A stretch of 64,000 nucleotides of DNA from NCBI RefSeq assembly GCF_000374645.1, contig NZ_KB894802.1:125924-189923 (forward strand). Direction: 5' to 3'. Below are positions 26,395-36,548 of this stretch, one piece after another. The notes below the pieces were generated by a model. It was given only the letters and a program-made list of their open reading frames with translations, searched no databases and was not told the DNA's origin. This stretch comes from Arhodomonas aquaeolei DSM 8974. GTDB lineage: Bacteria; Pseudomonadota; Gammaproteobacteria; Nitrococcales; Nitrococcaceae. Every line of letters starts with the position of its first letter. The stretch's first letter is position 1. Both the position numbers and the translations under genes were made by a program.

Positions 26395-26461
26395 CCAGCC
26401 CCGCCGGGGCCCTGTGCCCGTTTGCCGCAGGTTTTCGCGGCAAAATGGGAACGGGTCGGCA

Positions 26462-28300
26462 CTAATGCGTGTCCTCCTCGACCAGGTTCACGCCGGCGGC
26501 CCAGAGCGAAGCGAGCGTGCCGGCGCGGGCGACCGGGGGCGCGATAACCGCGACATCATGGGCGCGGGCGTGCCCGGTAATGGCGCGCAGGGCGGTGTCG
26601 TCGAGGACGGAGCCGTCACTGGCGAGCAGCGCCTCATGCAGCCGGATGAAGGCCAGCGGCAGCGCCGCGGCGATCTCCGCGAGGCGTGCGGCGTCCGCGA
26701 CGCCGGAGACCGCCAGTGGGTCCGGAATGTTCGCGGCGAGGGCCGGGGTGGCGATTTCGGCGGCGGCCACTTCCGGGATGACAGCCCCCTGGGCGACGCC
26801 GTGATGGTCGCAGCGCCCGCGCAGCCACCCGGGGTAGGCCGGATCGGCGAACGTGCCGACCCCGAGCGGCACGATGACCGCCGCGATATCGGCGGATGCG
26901 GCCAGCCCGTCGAGGACGCACTCCAGGACCTCGCGGTCCAGCCGCATCGCCAGCCGGGAGCCGGCGATGGCGGGACCGTAGTCCCCCGGCGGCAGGGGCG
27001 ATCCGGCCTCGTCGAGGATACGCGGGTGTACCCGGGCGAGGTGGCTCGTACCGCCGTCGAGACGCGTCAGTGCCGCGCTGCGCGTGGCCAGACGCTCGGC
27101 ATTCAAGGCGCTCTCGATGCGCCTGCGCCACTCGCCGCTGCTCCTGTGACCCCCCGGTTGGGGGAGCGGGCCGGAGGCGCTTAGAAGGCCCTCCGGATCC
27201 GACGCCGGCGTCACTCCGCGGGCATCGACCTGCGCCGATACGGTTGGCGCCGCGCCCTCGGCGGCGTCGGCGAGGCGGGCCGCGAGGTCGCCGCAGGCGC
27301 CGGCGGGGACGCCCCGTGCGAGAAACGCGAAGCGGTCGTGCCCGAGCCGGGCGAGGGGGCCCAGCGGCGGCACCGCAGTGTTCATGGCGTCGGCGGCGGT
27401 GATGATCGCCGCCTCCTCCTCGGCCGGCGTGTCGCCGTCGGTGGTGAGCGCGATGTGCAGCACGGTGGAGGGGACGCGGTCGGCCGTTGCGGTGGCCGTG
27501 GCGACCTCGGCGAGCAGGGCGTCTCCGCGCATCAGGCCGGTGGCCGGGTCGCTGTGTTCAAGCATGCAGGCGTTGGTGATCCGGCGGCGGTTGGCCTGGA
27601 TCCGACGACGGAGGAGGGGGGCGAGTACGGCCTCGTGGCCGGGCCCCAGAGCCAGGTCGACACCGGGGGGCGGGCACCGCGGCGGGTCACCGGCGTGCAG
27701 GGTCGCAAGTACCGGTGCCGTCAGCGACGGACGCTGGCGGATGGCCGGAACCAGCGTGGTCGTGAGCTCGGCGTCGACGATCACGGCGTCCGGCCGCCAT
27801 CGCTCCAGCCTCAGCAGCAGGGCGTCGTCGTCCGGCTCGAAGGTGGTGACGGCGAGGCCGTCTGTCGCAAGCGCATCCGGAATGGAGGCGGCGGTGCCGA
27901 TCAGCGCGGTCCGCCCCGGTTCCCCGGTGTCGCCCAGCCCGGCGAGGAGCCGCCGCAGCGGGCCCGGGGCGACGGGCTGTGGCACCACCGCGTCGGCCCC
28001 GGCATCGAGGGCGCGGCGATAGCTGCCGACACCCGCATCCGGGACGGCGAGGATGAGCGTGGTGGCGCCGGGGTCTCGGGTTGTCCGCCATGGTGGGCCG
28101 TCCTCGCCGGCGGGAGGGTCCACGGCCGCGACGATAACGGCCGGCGGGCGGTGGGCTACTGCGGTCCGGAGCACGGCCGCGCTGGCGAACGCGCGGGCGT
28201 GGTGGCCGTGCGCGCGCAGTGCCGCCGCGAGGTGCTGGCTGTCCGTCAGCTGCGACAGGCAGATGTAGATGGTGTCGGGCCGGTCCGTTCCCTGGTCCAT
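26462..28300 (-). CDS. FimX-like protein: degenerate receiver, GGDEF and EAL domains, no lysine
   Basis: 612 residues. Two receiver-like segments come first: about 10-125, where the usual Lys in the KP turn is Gln (VVPQPV, 106-110), and about 130-240 with DAVIVDAEL. A GGDEF-like domain follows (DPATGL at 251-256) whose active-site loop reads GHDRF (320-324) instead of GGDEF. Last is an EAL-like domain (about 415-612) in which RVH stands where EVL is expected. Both catalytic sites therefore look dead, as in FimX, which senses c-di-GMP and steers type IV pilus assembly through PilZ and PilB. The place directly upstream of pilB fits. There is no lysine in the whole protein. Domain calls are by eye; FimX-like function is inference. 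Confidence 0.65.
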   Translation of the reverse strand: MDQGTDRPDTIYICLSQLTDSQHLAAALRAHGHHARAFASAAVLRTAVAHRPPAVIVAAVDPPAGEDGPPWRTTRDPGATTLILAVPDAGVGSYRRALDAGADAVVPQPVAPGPLRRLLAGLGDTGEPGRTALIGTAASIPDALATDGLAVTTFEPDDDALLLRLERWRPDAVIVDAELTTTLVPAIRQRPSLTAPVLATLHAGDPPRCPPPGVDLALGPGHEAVLAPLLRRRIQANRRRITNACMLEHSDPATGLMRGDALLAEVATATATADRVPSTVLHIALTTDGDTPAEEEAAIITAADAMNTAVPPLGPLARLGHDRFAFLARGVPAGACGDLAARLADAAEGAAPTVSAQVDARGVTPASDPEGLLSASGPLPQPGGHRSSGEWRRRIESALNAERLATRSAALTRLDGGTSHLARVHPRILDEAGSPLPPGDYGPAIAGSRLAMRLDREVLECVLDGLAASADIAAVIVPLGVGTFADPAYPGWLRGRCDHHGVAQGAVIPEVAAAEIATPALAANIPDPLAVSGVADAARLAEIAAALPLAFIRLHEALLASDGSVLDDTALRAITGHARAHDVAVIAPPVARAGTLASLWAAGVNLVEEDTH

Positions 28301-28382
28301 GGCGGTCTCTCATGATGGCGTCCCCTGCGGGCGGGGCCCGGTGGCAATGGTGCGTCATTCCCCGTGCGCGGTCGAGCGGACC

Positions 28383-28411
28383 TTGTGTGCCGAAGGGTGC
28401 GGCGTTATGCT
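28383..28411 (+). promoter_or_regulatory. Candidate sigma-70 promoter of the copper operon
   Basis: TTGTGT, 17 bases, TATGCT. The expected transcription start near 28418 lies just before the CsoR-type operator. Confidence 0.55.
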
Positions 28412-28422
28412 CTGAGCGACAT

Positions 28423-28447
28423 ATACCCCTCCCACCGGGGGAGGGAT
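28423..28447 (+). promoter_or_regulatory. Probable CsoR operator upstream of copZ
   Basis: C-tract/G-tract inverted repeat: CCCTCCC (28427-28433) and GGGAGGG (28439-28445), flanked by ATA and AT. CsoR-family operators have this form, for example the Mycobacterium site with CCCACCCCC and GGGGTGGG. It lies between the -10 element and the copZ ribosome binding site (AGGAGG), so bound repressor would block initiation. Confidence 0.65.
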
Positions 28448-28466
28448 TGAGGCCAGGAGGTGAACG

Positions 28467-28670
28467 ATGGAGTTCCAGGTTGAGGGTATGTCCTGCGGTC
28501 ATTGCGAGAAGGCGGTTCGCGAAGCGGTCGAGGCCGTGCCCGGGGTGGAGTCGGTCACCCGGGTGGACGCGGCGAGCGGTGCCCTGGTGGTGAGCGGCGA
28601 GCCGGAGGCCGGGGCAGTGGCCGACGCTGTGCGCGAGGCCGGTTACGACGTGACGGCGCCGTCGTCATGA
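28467..28670 (+). CDS. copZ: CopZ-like copper chaperone (HMA domain)
   Basis: 67-residue single heavy-metal-associated domain that binds Cu(I) through two cysteines and hands it to CopA. The motif is MSCGHC (C10, C13); the rest follows the ferredoxin-like pattern, ending in ADAVREAGYDV. AGGAGG precedes the ATG at a good distance. It is first in the operon copZ-csoR-copA and overlaps csoR by four bases. Confidence 0.9.
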   Translation: MEFQVEGMSCGHCEKAVREAVEAVPGVESVTRVDAASGALVVSGEPEAGAVADAVREAGYDVTAPSS

Positions 28671-28963
28671 GCGAGGCCGAGACGCACTGCGGACTGCAGC
28701 TCGACGACGGGGTCCGCGAGGACGCCCGTCGCCGTCTGCTGTCCCTGCGCGGGCATGTCGATGGTATCGCCCGCATGCTCGAGCGCGACGAGATCTACTG
28801 TGTCGACGTGCTCAAGCAGATCAAGGCGGTGGAGGGCGCCCTCGGCAAGGTCGGGGATCTCGTTCTCCGCAGCCATCTGCGCAACCACGTCACCACCGCC
28901 CATGAGCGCGGCGATACCGACCGTATCGTCGAGGAGCTGATGGACGTCCTGAAGTACCGGTGA
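28667..28963 (+). CDS. csoR: CsoR/RcnR-family metal-responsive repressor
   Basis: 98-residue all-helical repressor of the DUF156 family. Metal ligands by alignment are C45 (IYCVDVLKQI), H70 and H74 (RSHLRNHV). This Cys-His-His set differs from the Cys-His-Cys of Mycobacterium CsoR but is known from the Thermus thermophilus copper CsoR; nickel/cobalt RcnR also uses Cys-His-His plus an N-terminal His. The copZ and copA neighbours and the operator before copZ argue for copper. It would be released from DNA by Cu(I). The ATG overlaps the copZ stop. Confidence 0.88.
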   Translation: MSEAETHCGLQLDDGVREDARRRLLSLRGHVDGIARMLERDEIYCVDVLKQIKAVEGALGKVGDLVLRSHLRNHVTTAHERGDTDRIVEELMDVLKYR

Positions 28964-28970
28964 GCCGACC

Positions 28971-31466
28971 ATGAGCACCACTGTCGATATCCCCGTGGAG
29001 GGGATGACCTGCGCGGGCTGTGTCTCCCGCGTCGAGAAATCCCTCGGCGGCGTCTCCGGCGTCAGCGAGGCCAGCGTGAATCTCACCACCGGTAACGCCC
29101 GGGTGGCCTTCGACGGGGACCCGGCGGTGGCGGACGCGGTTGCCGCGGTCCGGGACGCCGGCTACGACGTCGCCACCGAGGAGCGGACGTTCACCATCGA
29201 GGGCATGACGTGTGCCGGCTGCGTGCGCCGCGTGGAGCGTGCGCTCGCCGCCGTGCCGGGCGTGCTCGAGGCCAGCGTCAATCTGACCCTGGGCAACGCG
29301 CGGTTGAACGTCATCCCCCGCGCCGATCTCGACCGCGAGGTCATCGCCGCGGTGGACCGGGCGGGCTACACGGCCAGCCGCGATGCGGACGAGGGGGCGC
29401 CCTCGCAGGGAGACCGTGCCGACCCGGAGCTGACGCGGCTGAAGCGCTCGGTGGCGTTCGCGGCAGCGTTCACGGTGCCGCTGGTGATCATCGGCATGGG
29501 CAAGATGCTGCCCGGGATCGGTTCGTGGATGCAGTCGGTGATGCCCGAGCGGGCATGGATGTGGCTCGAGCTGGTGCTGGCCTCGCCCGTGCTCTTCTGG
29601 GCCGGTGCGCGGTTCTTCCGCGGCGGCGTGGCGGAGCTGCGCCATGCCGCGCCGGGCATGGACAGCCTCGTGATGCTCGGGGCCAGCGCCGCCTGGGGCT
29701 ATTCGTTCCTCGCGCTGGTGGTGCCCTGGATATTCCCCGAGGGCACGGCGCAGACCTACTTCGAGGCCGCCGGTGTGATCGTCACCCTGATCCTCGTCGG
29801 CCGGCTGCTCGAGCACGTCGCCCGCGGGCGGACCTCGGAGGCGATCCGCGGGCTGCTTGCACTGCAGACCCCCACCGCGCGGGTCCGTGACGGCGACGAT
29901 ACCCGGGAGGTCGATGTCTCCGAGGTGAGCGTGGGGGCCGAGGTGGTGGTGCGCCCCGGGGAGCGGGTGCCGCTGGACGGATCCGTGATCGAGGGTCGTT
30001 CCTGGGTGGACGAGTCCATGCTCTCCGGCGAGCCCGAGCCTGTGGCGAAGGAGGCGGGTGCCGAGCTCATGGGCGGTACCGTCAACGGCCAGGGCGGGCT
30101 GGTGATGCGGGTCAGCCGCGTCGGCGGTGACACGGTGCTCTCCCAGATCATCCGCATGGTGGAGGCCGCGCAGGCCGAGAAGCCGCCGATACAGCGTCTG
30201 GCTGACCGGATCGCGGGGGTGTTCGTGCCCCTGGTGCTGGCCGCGGCGGCGATCACCTTCGTCGTCTGGCTGGCGGCCGGGCCCGAGCCGGCGCTGTCCT
30301 ACGCCTTCGTCACCGCGGTGAGCGTGCTGCTCATCGCCTGCCCCTGCGCCATGGGACTGGCCACGCCCACGGCGATCATGGTCGGTACCGGCCGGGGGGC
30401 GCGCATGGGCGTGCTCTTCCGCCGCGGGGCGGCACTGGAGGGCCTGGCGAAGGCGGATACCGTGGTCATGGACAAGACCGGGACCCTGACCCGGGGGCGG
30501 CCGGCGGTCACCGACGTGCGCGTGCTCGCCGGCGACGAGGCGACGGTGCTTGCCCGTGTCGCCGCGGTCGAGGCCCTGAGCGAACACCCGGTGGGCGAGG
30601 CCGTCGTCGCCGCGGCCCGGGACCGCGGTCTGGAGCCGACGCGCGCCGAGGGCTTCGAGGCGGAGGCCGGCTACGGTGTGCGCGCCCGGGTGGACGGTCA
30701 CGACATCGCGGTCGGCGCCGAGCGCTACCTCGAACGCCTCGACGTGGCGGCGGGTGATGGCCGGGAAATCGCTTCGACGCTGGCGGCCCGGGGTCGCACC
30801 CCGCTCTACGTCGTCGAGGACGGTCAGCTGGTCGCGGTGCTCGGCGTGGCCGATCCGGTCAAGCCGGAGGCGGCGACCGTCGTTTCAGCGCTGCGCGAGC
30901 GCGGGCTCACGGTGGCGATGCTTACCGGTGATACCCGTACCACCGCGGAGGCCATCGCCGGGGAGCTGGGGATCGACCGGGTGGTCGCCGAGGTGCTGCC
31001 GGCGCAGAAGGCGGACGAGATCCGGCGCCTGCAGGGCGAGGGCCGGCGTGTCCTGTTCGTGGGCGACGGCATCAACGACGCCCCGGCGCTGGCCCAGGCG
31101 GATGCCGGTATTGCCGTGGGAACGGGGACGGACGTGGCCATCGAGGCCGGCGATGTGGTCCTGATGCGGGGATCGCTGGACGGGATCGTCAATGCCGTGG
31201 CGCTCTCGCGGGCGACCCGGCGGACCATCCTGATGAACTTCGCCTGGGCCTACGGCTACAACGTCGCGCTGATCCCGGTGGCTGCGGGGGTGCTCTGGCC
31301 GGTGAGCGGCTTCCTGCTCAACCCGATGCTCGCCGCGGGCGCGATGAGCCTCTCCAGTGTGCTGGTGCTCACCAACTCCCTGCGGCTGCGCCGGTTCCGT
31401 GGGCCCATGGGCCCGGGGGAGGCGGGTGAGGCGGCCGGCGGGCGTACGCCGGCCGCCGCGGCCTGA
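28971..31466 (+). CDS. copA: CopA, Cu(I)-exporting P1B-type ATPase
   Basis: 831-residue inner-membrane pump that expels Cu(I) to the periplasm. Two N-terminal metal-binding domains carry MTCAGC (C14/C17 and C81/C84). Eight membrane helices include the ion-binding ACPCAMGLATP. The actuator domain has MLSGEPEPV, the phosphorylated aspartate is in DKTGTLTRG, the nucleotide domain has SEHPVGEA, and GDGINDAPAL closes the P domain. It is last in the copZ-csoR-copA operon and converges on an HU gene whose stop codon is immediately adjacent. Confidence 0.96.
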   Translation: MSTTVDIPVEGMTCAGCVSRVEKSLGGVSGVSEASVNLTTGNARVAFDGDPAVADAVAAVRDAGYDVATEERTFTIEGMTCAGCVRRVERALAAVPGVLEASVNLTLGNARLNVIPRADLDREVIAAVDRAGYTASRDADEGAPSQGDRADPELTRLKRSVAFAAAFTVPLVIIGMGKMLPGIGSWMQSVMPERAWMWLELVLASPVLFWAGARFFRGGVAELRHAAPGMDSLVMLGASAAWGYSFLALVVPWIFPEGTAQTYFEAAGVIVTLILVGRLLEHVARGRTSEAIRGLLALQTPTARVRDGDDTREVDVSEVSVGAEVVVRPGERVPLDGSVIEGRSWVDESMLSGEPEPVAKEAGAELMGGTVNGQGGLVMRVSRVGGDTVLSQIIRMVEAAQAEKPPIQRLADRIAGVFVPLVLAAAAITFVVWLAAGPEPALSYAFVTAVSVLLIACPCAMGLATPTAIMVGTGRGARMGVLFRRGAALEGLAKADTVVMDKTGTLTRGRPAVTDVRVLAGDEATVLARVAAVEALSEHPVGEAVVAAARDRGLEPTRAEGFEAEAGYGVRARVDGHDIAVGAERYLERLDVAAGDGREIASTLAARGRTPLYVVEDGQLVAVLGVADPVKPEAATVVSALRERGLTVAMLTGDTRTTAEAIAGELGIDRVVAEVLPAQKADEIRRLQGEGRRVLFVGDGINDAPALAQADAGIAVGTGTDVAIEAGDVVLMRGSLDGIVNAVALSRATRRTILMNFAWAYGYNVALIPVAAGVLWPVSGFLLNPMLAAGAMSLSSVLVLTNSLRLRRFRGPMGPGEAGEAAGGRTPAAAA

Positions 31467-31760
31467 TCAGCCGCCGTTGACCTGATCCTTGAAACCCTTG
31501 CCGGGGCGGAAGGCGGGAACGCGGCTGGCGGCGATCCGGATGCTCTCGCCGGTCTGGGGGTTGCGCCCGGTCCGGGCCGCGCGCTCGGTCCGGGTGAAAC
31601 GCCCGAAGCCGGTAACGCTGACATCGGTGCCGTCGGCAACTGTGCCCTGAATGGTGTCGAACAGCGCGTCCACGACCTCGGCGACCGCCTTGCGAGGCAG
31701 CTCGTCACAGCGGTCACGTACGGCGTCGATGAGCTCGTTCTTGTTCATCACAGGATTCAT
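31467..31760 (-). CDS. HU-family histone-like DNA-binding protein
   Basis: 97-residue nucleoid protein of the HU/IHF family. MNKNELIDAV, the dimerising helices, GFGRFTRTERAARTGRNP and the tip AFRPGKGFKDQV are all HU-like. The start at 31760 is preferred because GAGAGG sits just upstream; a second ATG at 31748 lacks one. Its stop abuts the copA stop, so the two transcripts converge with no spacer. HU and IHF cannot be told apart with certainty from sequence alone, but it is closer to HU. Confidence 0.88.
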   Translation of the reverse strand: MNPVMNKNELIDAVRDRCDELPRKAVAEVVDALFDTIQGTVADGTDVSVTGFGRFTRTERAARTGRNPQTGESIRIAASRVPAFRPGKGFKDQVNGG

Positions 31761-31897
31761 TCGCCTCTCTCCCTTCGATTGCTGTCGGAGTCGGATCGCT
31801 CGCCACCGGGCGGCGGCAACGCAGGGTCTGTGGCGGAGTTCAGCAGACGCATTGCCGCCGTGTCCAGCGATTCCGCGACGAGTGTGACCGGGACCAC

Positions 31898-31926
31898 ATT
31901 ACAGGAGGGTTTTGGCGACGCTCCAA
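31898..31926 (-). promoter_or_regulatory. Candidate promoter for the HU gene
   Basis: Minus strand TTGGAG, 17 bases, TGTAAT, just after the tRNA-Pro terminator. This would give a leader of roughly 130 bases in which no structure or ORF was recognised. Confidence 0.35.
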
Positions 31927-31928
31927 CG

Positions 31929-31961
31929 AAAAAGGGGCCGGATCCGTCGATCCGGCCCCTT
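31929..31961 (-). terminator. Intrinsic terminator after tRNA-Pro
   Basis: Perfect 13-bp stem AAGGGGCCGGATC / GATCCGGCCCCTT (31932-31944 with 31949-31961), four-base loop, followed on the minus strand by a U-run (31929-31933). It should end the ispB-tRNA-Pro transcript. Confidence 0.85.
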
Positions 31962-31970
31962 CTCGGGGAA

Positions 31971-32047
31971 TGGTCGGGGTGACTGGATTCGAACCAGCGA
32001 CTCCTACGTCCCGAACGTAGTGCTCTACCAAGCTGAGCTACACCCCG
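31971..32047 (-). tRNA. tRNA-Pro (anticodon CGG)
   Basis: 77 nt on the minus strand. The acceptor stem CGGGGTG pairs with CACCCCG, and CCA is encoded. The D-arm contains TAGCTCAGCTTGGTAGAGCA. The anticodon stem CTACG / CGTAG encloses the loop TTCGGGA, giving anticodon CGG (reads CCG). The T-arm has GGTTCGAATCC. It begins 10 bases after the ispB stop and is followed by a strong terminator, so it may be cotranscribed with ispB. Confidence 0.96.
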
Positions 32048-32056
32048 GATTGTCTG

Positions 32057-33016
32057 CTAGTGGCGACGGTCGGCAGCGAATCGTGCCAGCTCAGCGAGGG
32101 CCTCGCGGAGCCGATCGTCCCTCGCGAAGGTGAGCGCTGCCTCTGCCTGGCGCGCCTCCTCCTCAGCGAGGCGGCGAGTATAGGCAATGGCGTCGGTGTT
32201 TGCAATGGCCTCGCAGACCGCGGTGATCCGTTCGCGCCCGCCGGCCTCGATCGCCTCGCGGATGAGTGCCCGGGTATGCTCGTCGCCGACCTCCATGGCC
32301 CGGATAAGCGGCATCGTCGGCTTGCCCTCGGCGAGGTCGTCGCCGACGTTCTTGCCGATCTCCGCGGGGTTGCCATCGTAGTCCAGGGCGTCGTCAATGA
32401 GCTGGAAGGCGGTCCCCAGGTGGCGGCCGTAGGCCGCCGCCGCGGTGTCGTCGCTGCCGGCGAACAGCGCGGCCAGGCGGCAGCCCGCCTCGAACAGGGC
32501 CGCGGTCTTGCGGTAGATGACCTCGCGGTAGCGGGCCTCGTCCACGTCGGCGTCGTGGACGTTAAGCAGCTGCAGCACCTCGCCCTCCGCGATCGTGTTG
32601 GTCGCGCGTGCGAAGGTCTCCATGGCCTCGGTGCTGCCGAGCTCCACCATCATCTGGAACGAGCGGGTGTAGAGGAAGTCGCCGACGAGCACGCTCGCCT
32701 CGTTGCCCCAGATATGGTTGGCCGTGTCCTGTCCGCGGCGCTGGTCGGAGCCGTCGACCACGTCGTCGTGGAGCAGCGTCGCGGTGTGGATGAGCTCGAC
32801 GATGGCCGCCAGCGGGATGTGGCGGTCGCCCCCGTAGCCGGCGGCGCGGGCGGTCAGCAGCACCACCATCGGGCGCAGCCGCTTGCCGCCGCTGTTGACG
32901 ATGTAGGCGCCGAGCTGGTTGATGAGCACCACGTCCGAGCGCAGGCGGTCCTGGATGGCCCGGTCGACGGCCTGCATGTCCTCGGTGACGAGTTCGCGAA
33001 TGGCGGCGAGATCCAT
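32057..33016 (-). CDS. ispB: IspB, octaprenyl diphosphate synthase (long-chain polyprenyl synthase)
   Basis: 319-residue trans-prenyltransferase that extends farnesyl diphosphate to make the side chain of ubiquinone. It has the first Asp-rich motif LLHDDVVDGSDQRRG, the second QLIDDALDYDG, and GGKRLRP for diphosphate binding. Exact chain length cannot be read safely. It is divergent from rplU with a canonical promoter on each strand, the usual gammaproteobacterial arrangement. Confidence 0.94.
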   Translation of the reverse strand: MDLAAIRELVTEDMQAVDRAIQDRLRSDVVLINQLGAYIVNSGGKRLRPMVVLLTARAAGYGGDRHIPLAAIVELIHTATLLHDDVVDGSDQRRGQDTANHIWGNEASVLVGDFLYTRSFQMMVELGSTEAMETFARATNTIAEGEVLQLLNVHDADVDEARYREVIYRKTAALFEAGCRLAALFAGSDDTAAAAYGRHLGTAFQLIDDALDYDGNPAEIGKNVGDDLAEGKPTMPLIRAMEVGDEHTRALIREAIEAGGRERITAVCEAIANTDAIAYTRRLAEEEARQAEAALTFARDDRLREALAELARFAADRRH

Positions 33017-33061
33017 TAAATGGTCCGTCCCGGGCAGCTCCTGGAGTGGTGAGTCGACCGG

Positions 33062-33090
33062 ATGCTAGAGAGGGGGGTGGGGGGTGTCAA
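33062..33090 (-). promoter_or_regulatory. Sigma-70 promoter for ispB
   Basis: Minus strand TTGACA, 17 bases, TAGCAT. The spacer is unusual, being two runs of six C (G6-T-G6 on the plus strand, 33072-33084). Confidence 0.7.
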
Positions 33091-33107
33091 GAAAACGCCC
33101 GCGGGAG

Positions 33108-33136
33108 TTGACCTCGCGCGGCGCGAAGCCTATGAT
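33108..33136 (+). promoter_or_regulatory. Sigma-70 promoter for rplU-rpmA
   Basis: TTGACC, exactly 17 bases, TATGAT, 60 bases before rplU. It is one of the best consensus matches in the window and lies back to back with the ispB promoter. Confidence 0.75.
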
Positions 33137-33195
33137 TCGCGGTCTTTAGTTTCCCAGACTGCATTAGCAGCGAACCGGATTTGGAGAACGCAGCC

Positions 33196-33507
33196 ATGTA
33201 CGCCGTGATCAAGACGGGCGGTAAGCAGTATCGCGTCAGCGAGGGCGATGTCCTCCGTGTGGAGAAGATGGAGGCCGAGGCCGGCTCCACGGTCGAGTTC
33301 GACCAGGTGCTCATGGTCGGCGGCGACGACGTGAAGGTGGGTTCTCCGCTGGTGGACGGCGGCCGTGTTTCCGCCGAGGTGGTCTCCCACGGCCGTGACC
33401 GCAAGGTCGAGGTGGTGAAGTTCAAGCGCCGCCAGGGCTACCACCGCAAGCACGGCCACCGCCAGCACTTCACCGAGGTCAAGATCACCGGCATCAACGC
33501 CGGCTGA
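33196..33507 (+). CDS. rplU: 50S ribosomal protein L21
   Basis: 103 residues; binds 23S rRNA with L20. [18 protein letters not shown] and the basic segment [20 protein letters not shown] are diagnostic. ATG 33196 follows GGAGA at good spacing; an upstream in-frame TTG at 33181 is unlikely. It is transcribed with rpmA from a strong promoter. Confidence 0.98.
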   Translation: MYAVIKTGGKQYRVSEGDVLRVEKMEAEAGSTVEFDQVLMVGGDDVKVGSPLVDGGRVSAEVVSHGRDRKVEVVKFKRRQGYHRKHGHRQHFTEVKITGINAG

Positions 33508-33525
33508 ATCGGAGGTTAACGAGGC

Positions 33526-33786
33526 ATGGCACATAAGAAGGCAGGCGGTAGTACCCGCAACGGTCGCGACTCGGAATCGAAGCGCCTGGGCGTGAAGCGC
33601 TTCGGTGGCGAGGCGGTGCGCGCCGGTAATATCATCGTTCGCCAGCGCGGCACGCACTTCCACGCGGGCGCCAACGTCGGCATCGGTCACGACCACACCC
33701 TGTTCGCCAAGAGCGACGGTGAGGTCGTGTTCGAGCGCAAGGGGCCGCGCAAGCGGCGCTTCGTGAGCATACGCGCGGCGAGCTGA
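33526..33786 (+). CDS. rpmA: 50S ribosomal protein L27
   Basis: 86 residues; its N-terminal tail reaches the peptidyl transferase centre. [20 protein letters not shown] is the standard N-terminus with no extra leader, so no cleavage is expected. GGAGG precedes the ATG. It is followed by a strong terminator, so obgE may depend partly on read-through or its own promoter. Confidence 0.98.
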   Translation: MAHKKAGGSTRNGRDSESKRLGVKRFGGEAVRAGNIIVRQRGTHFHAGANVGIGHDHTLFAKSDGEVVFERKGPRKRRFVSIRAAS

Positions 33787-33807
33787 TCGGCGACCGAACG
33801 CATCCCG

Positions 33808-33840
33808 AAAAGCCCCGTCGCAGGACGGGGCTTTTTTTTG
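33808..33840 (+). terminator. Intrinsic terminator after rpmA
   Basis: Perfect 9-bp stem AGCCCCGTC / GACGGGGCT (33811-33819 with 33824-33832), four-base loop, followed by eight T. It separates the ribosomal genes from obgE, only 29 bases further on. Confidence 0.92.
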
Positions 33841-33847
33841 CCGGTAA

Positions 33848-36041
<2,194 letters not shown>

Positions 36042-36080
36042 GGCGGGTGCCGGTGGGGCGTGTCCGGCGGGCAGGTGGAA

Positions 36081-36113
36081 ACGAAGACGCCGGCCAGCGG
36101 CCGGCGTCTTCGT
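36081..36113. terminator. Bidirectional hairpin between proB and rpsT
   Basis: Perfect 15-bp stem ACGAAGACGCCGGCC / GGCCGGCGTCTTCGT (36081-36095 with 36099-36113), three-base loop, between two convergent genes. There is no T-run on either strand, but stem length and position favour shared termination. Confidence 0.6.
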
Positions 36114-36134
36114 CACGATCAGGCAGGTTCCGGC

Positions 36135-36398
36135 TTAGCCGAGGGCCTTGATCTTCTTGGCCAGGCGCGCCTTGTGCCGCGCGGCCTTGTTCTTGTGGAT
36201 CACCCCTTTGGTGGCCATGCGGTCGAGGACCGGGACGGCCGTACTGTAGGCTTCCTCGGCCTTCGCCTTGTCGCCCGCCTCGATCGCCTTGATCACCTGC
36301 TTGAGCTGGGAACGCATCATCGAGCGGCGGGCCTGATTGTGGCGACGGCGCTGCTCGGTCTGACGAGCGCGCTTCTGAGCAGAGGCGATGTTAGCCAA
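36135..36398 (-). CDS. rpsT: 30S ribosomal protein S20
   Basis: 87-residue basic, Ala/Lys/Arg-rich helical protein that binds 16S r[23 protein letters not shown] is the standard N-terminus, and [20 protein letters not shown] and [20 protein letters not shown] follow. It is divergent from murJ, the usual order. Confidence 0.97.
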   Translation of the reverse strand: MANIASAQKRARQTEQRRRHNQARRSMMRSQLKQVIKAIEAGDKAKAEEAYSTAVPVLDRMATKGVIHKNKAARHKARLAKKIKALG

Positions 36399-36439
36399 GG
36401 TCGAACTCCTGCGTGATCCTGTCCACGATAAAGTCGCGT

Positions 36440-36468
36440 ATGATGGCGCCTCGCCCGGTCGGTGTCAA
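36440..36468 (-). promoter_or_regulatory. Candidate promoter for rpsT
   Basis: Minus strand TTGACA, 17 bases, CATCAT, about 40 bases upstream of the rpsT ATG, in the gap before divergent murJ. Confidence 0.45.
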
Positions 36469-36548
36469 TCACGCGCGACGCCCGCGGCGCGCGGGCGCGC
36501 GACCGCGTACCGGGCCCGGGCATCGCAGGCGTATACGGAGACAACGGC

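Noticed and set aside
33072-33084. G-quadruplex in the ispB promoter
   Set aside because: Only two G-runs separated by one T, without the loops of a standard quadruplex; reported as a spacer oddity instead.
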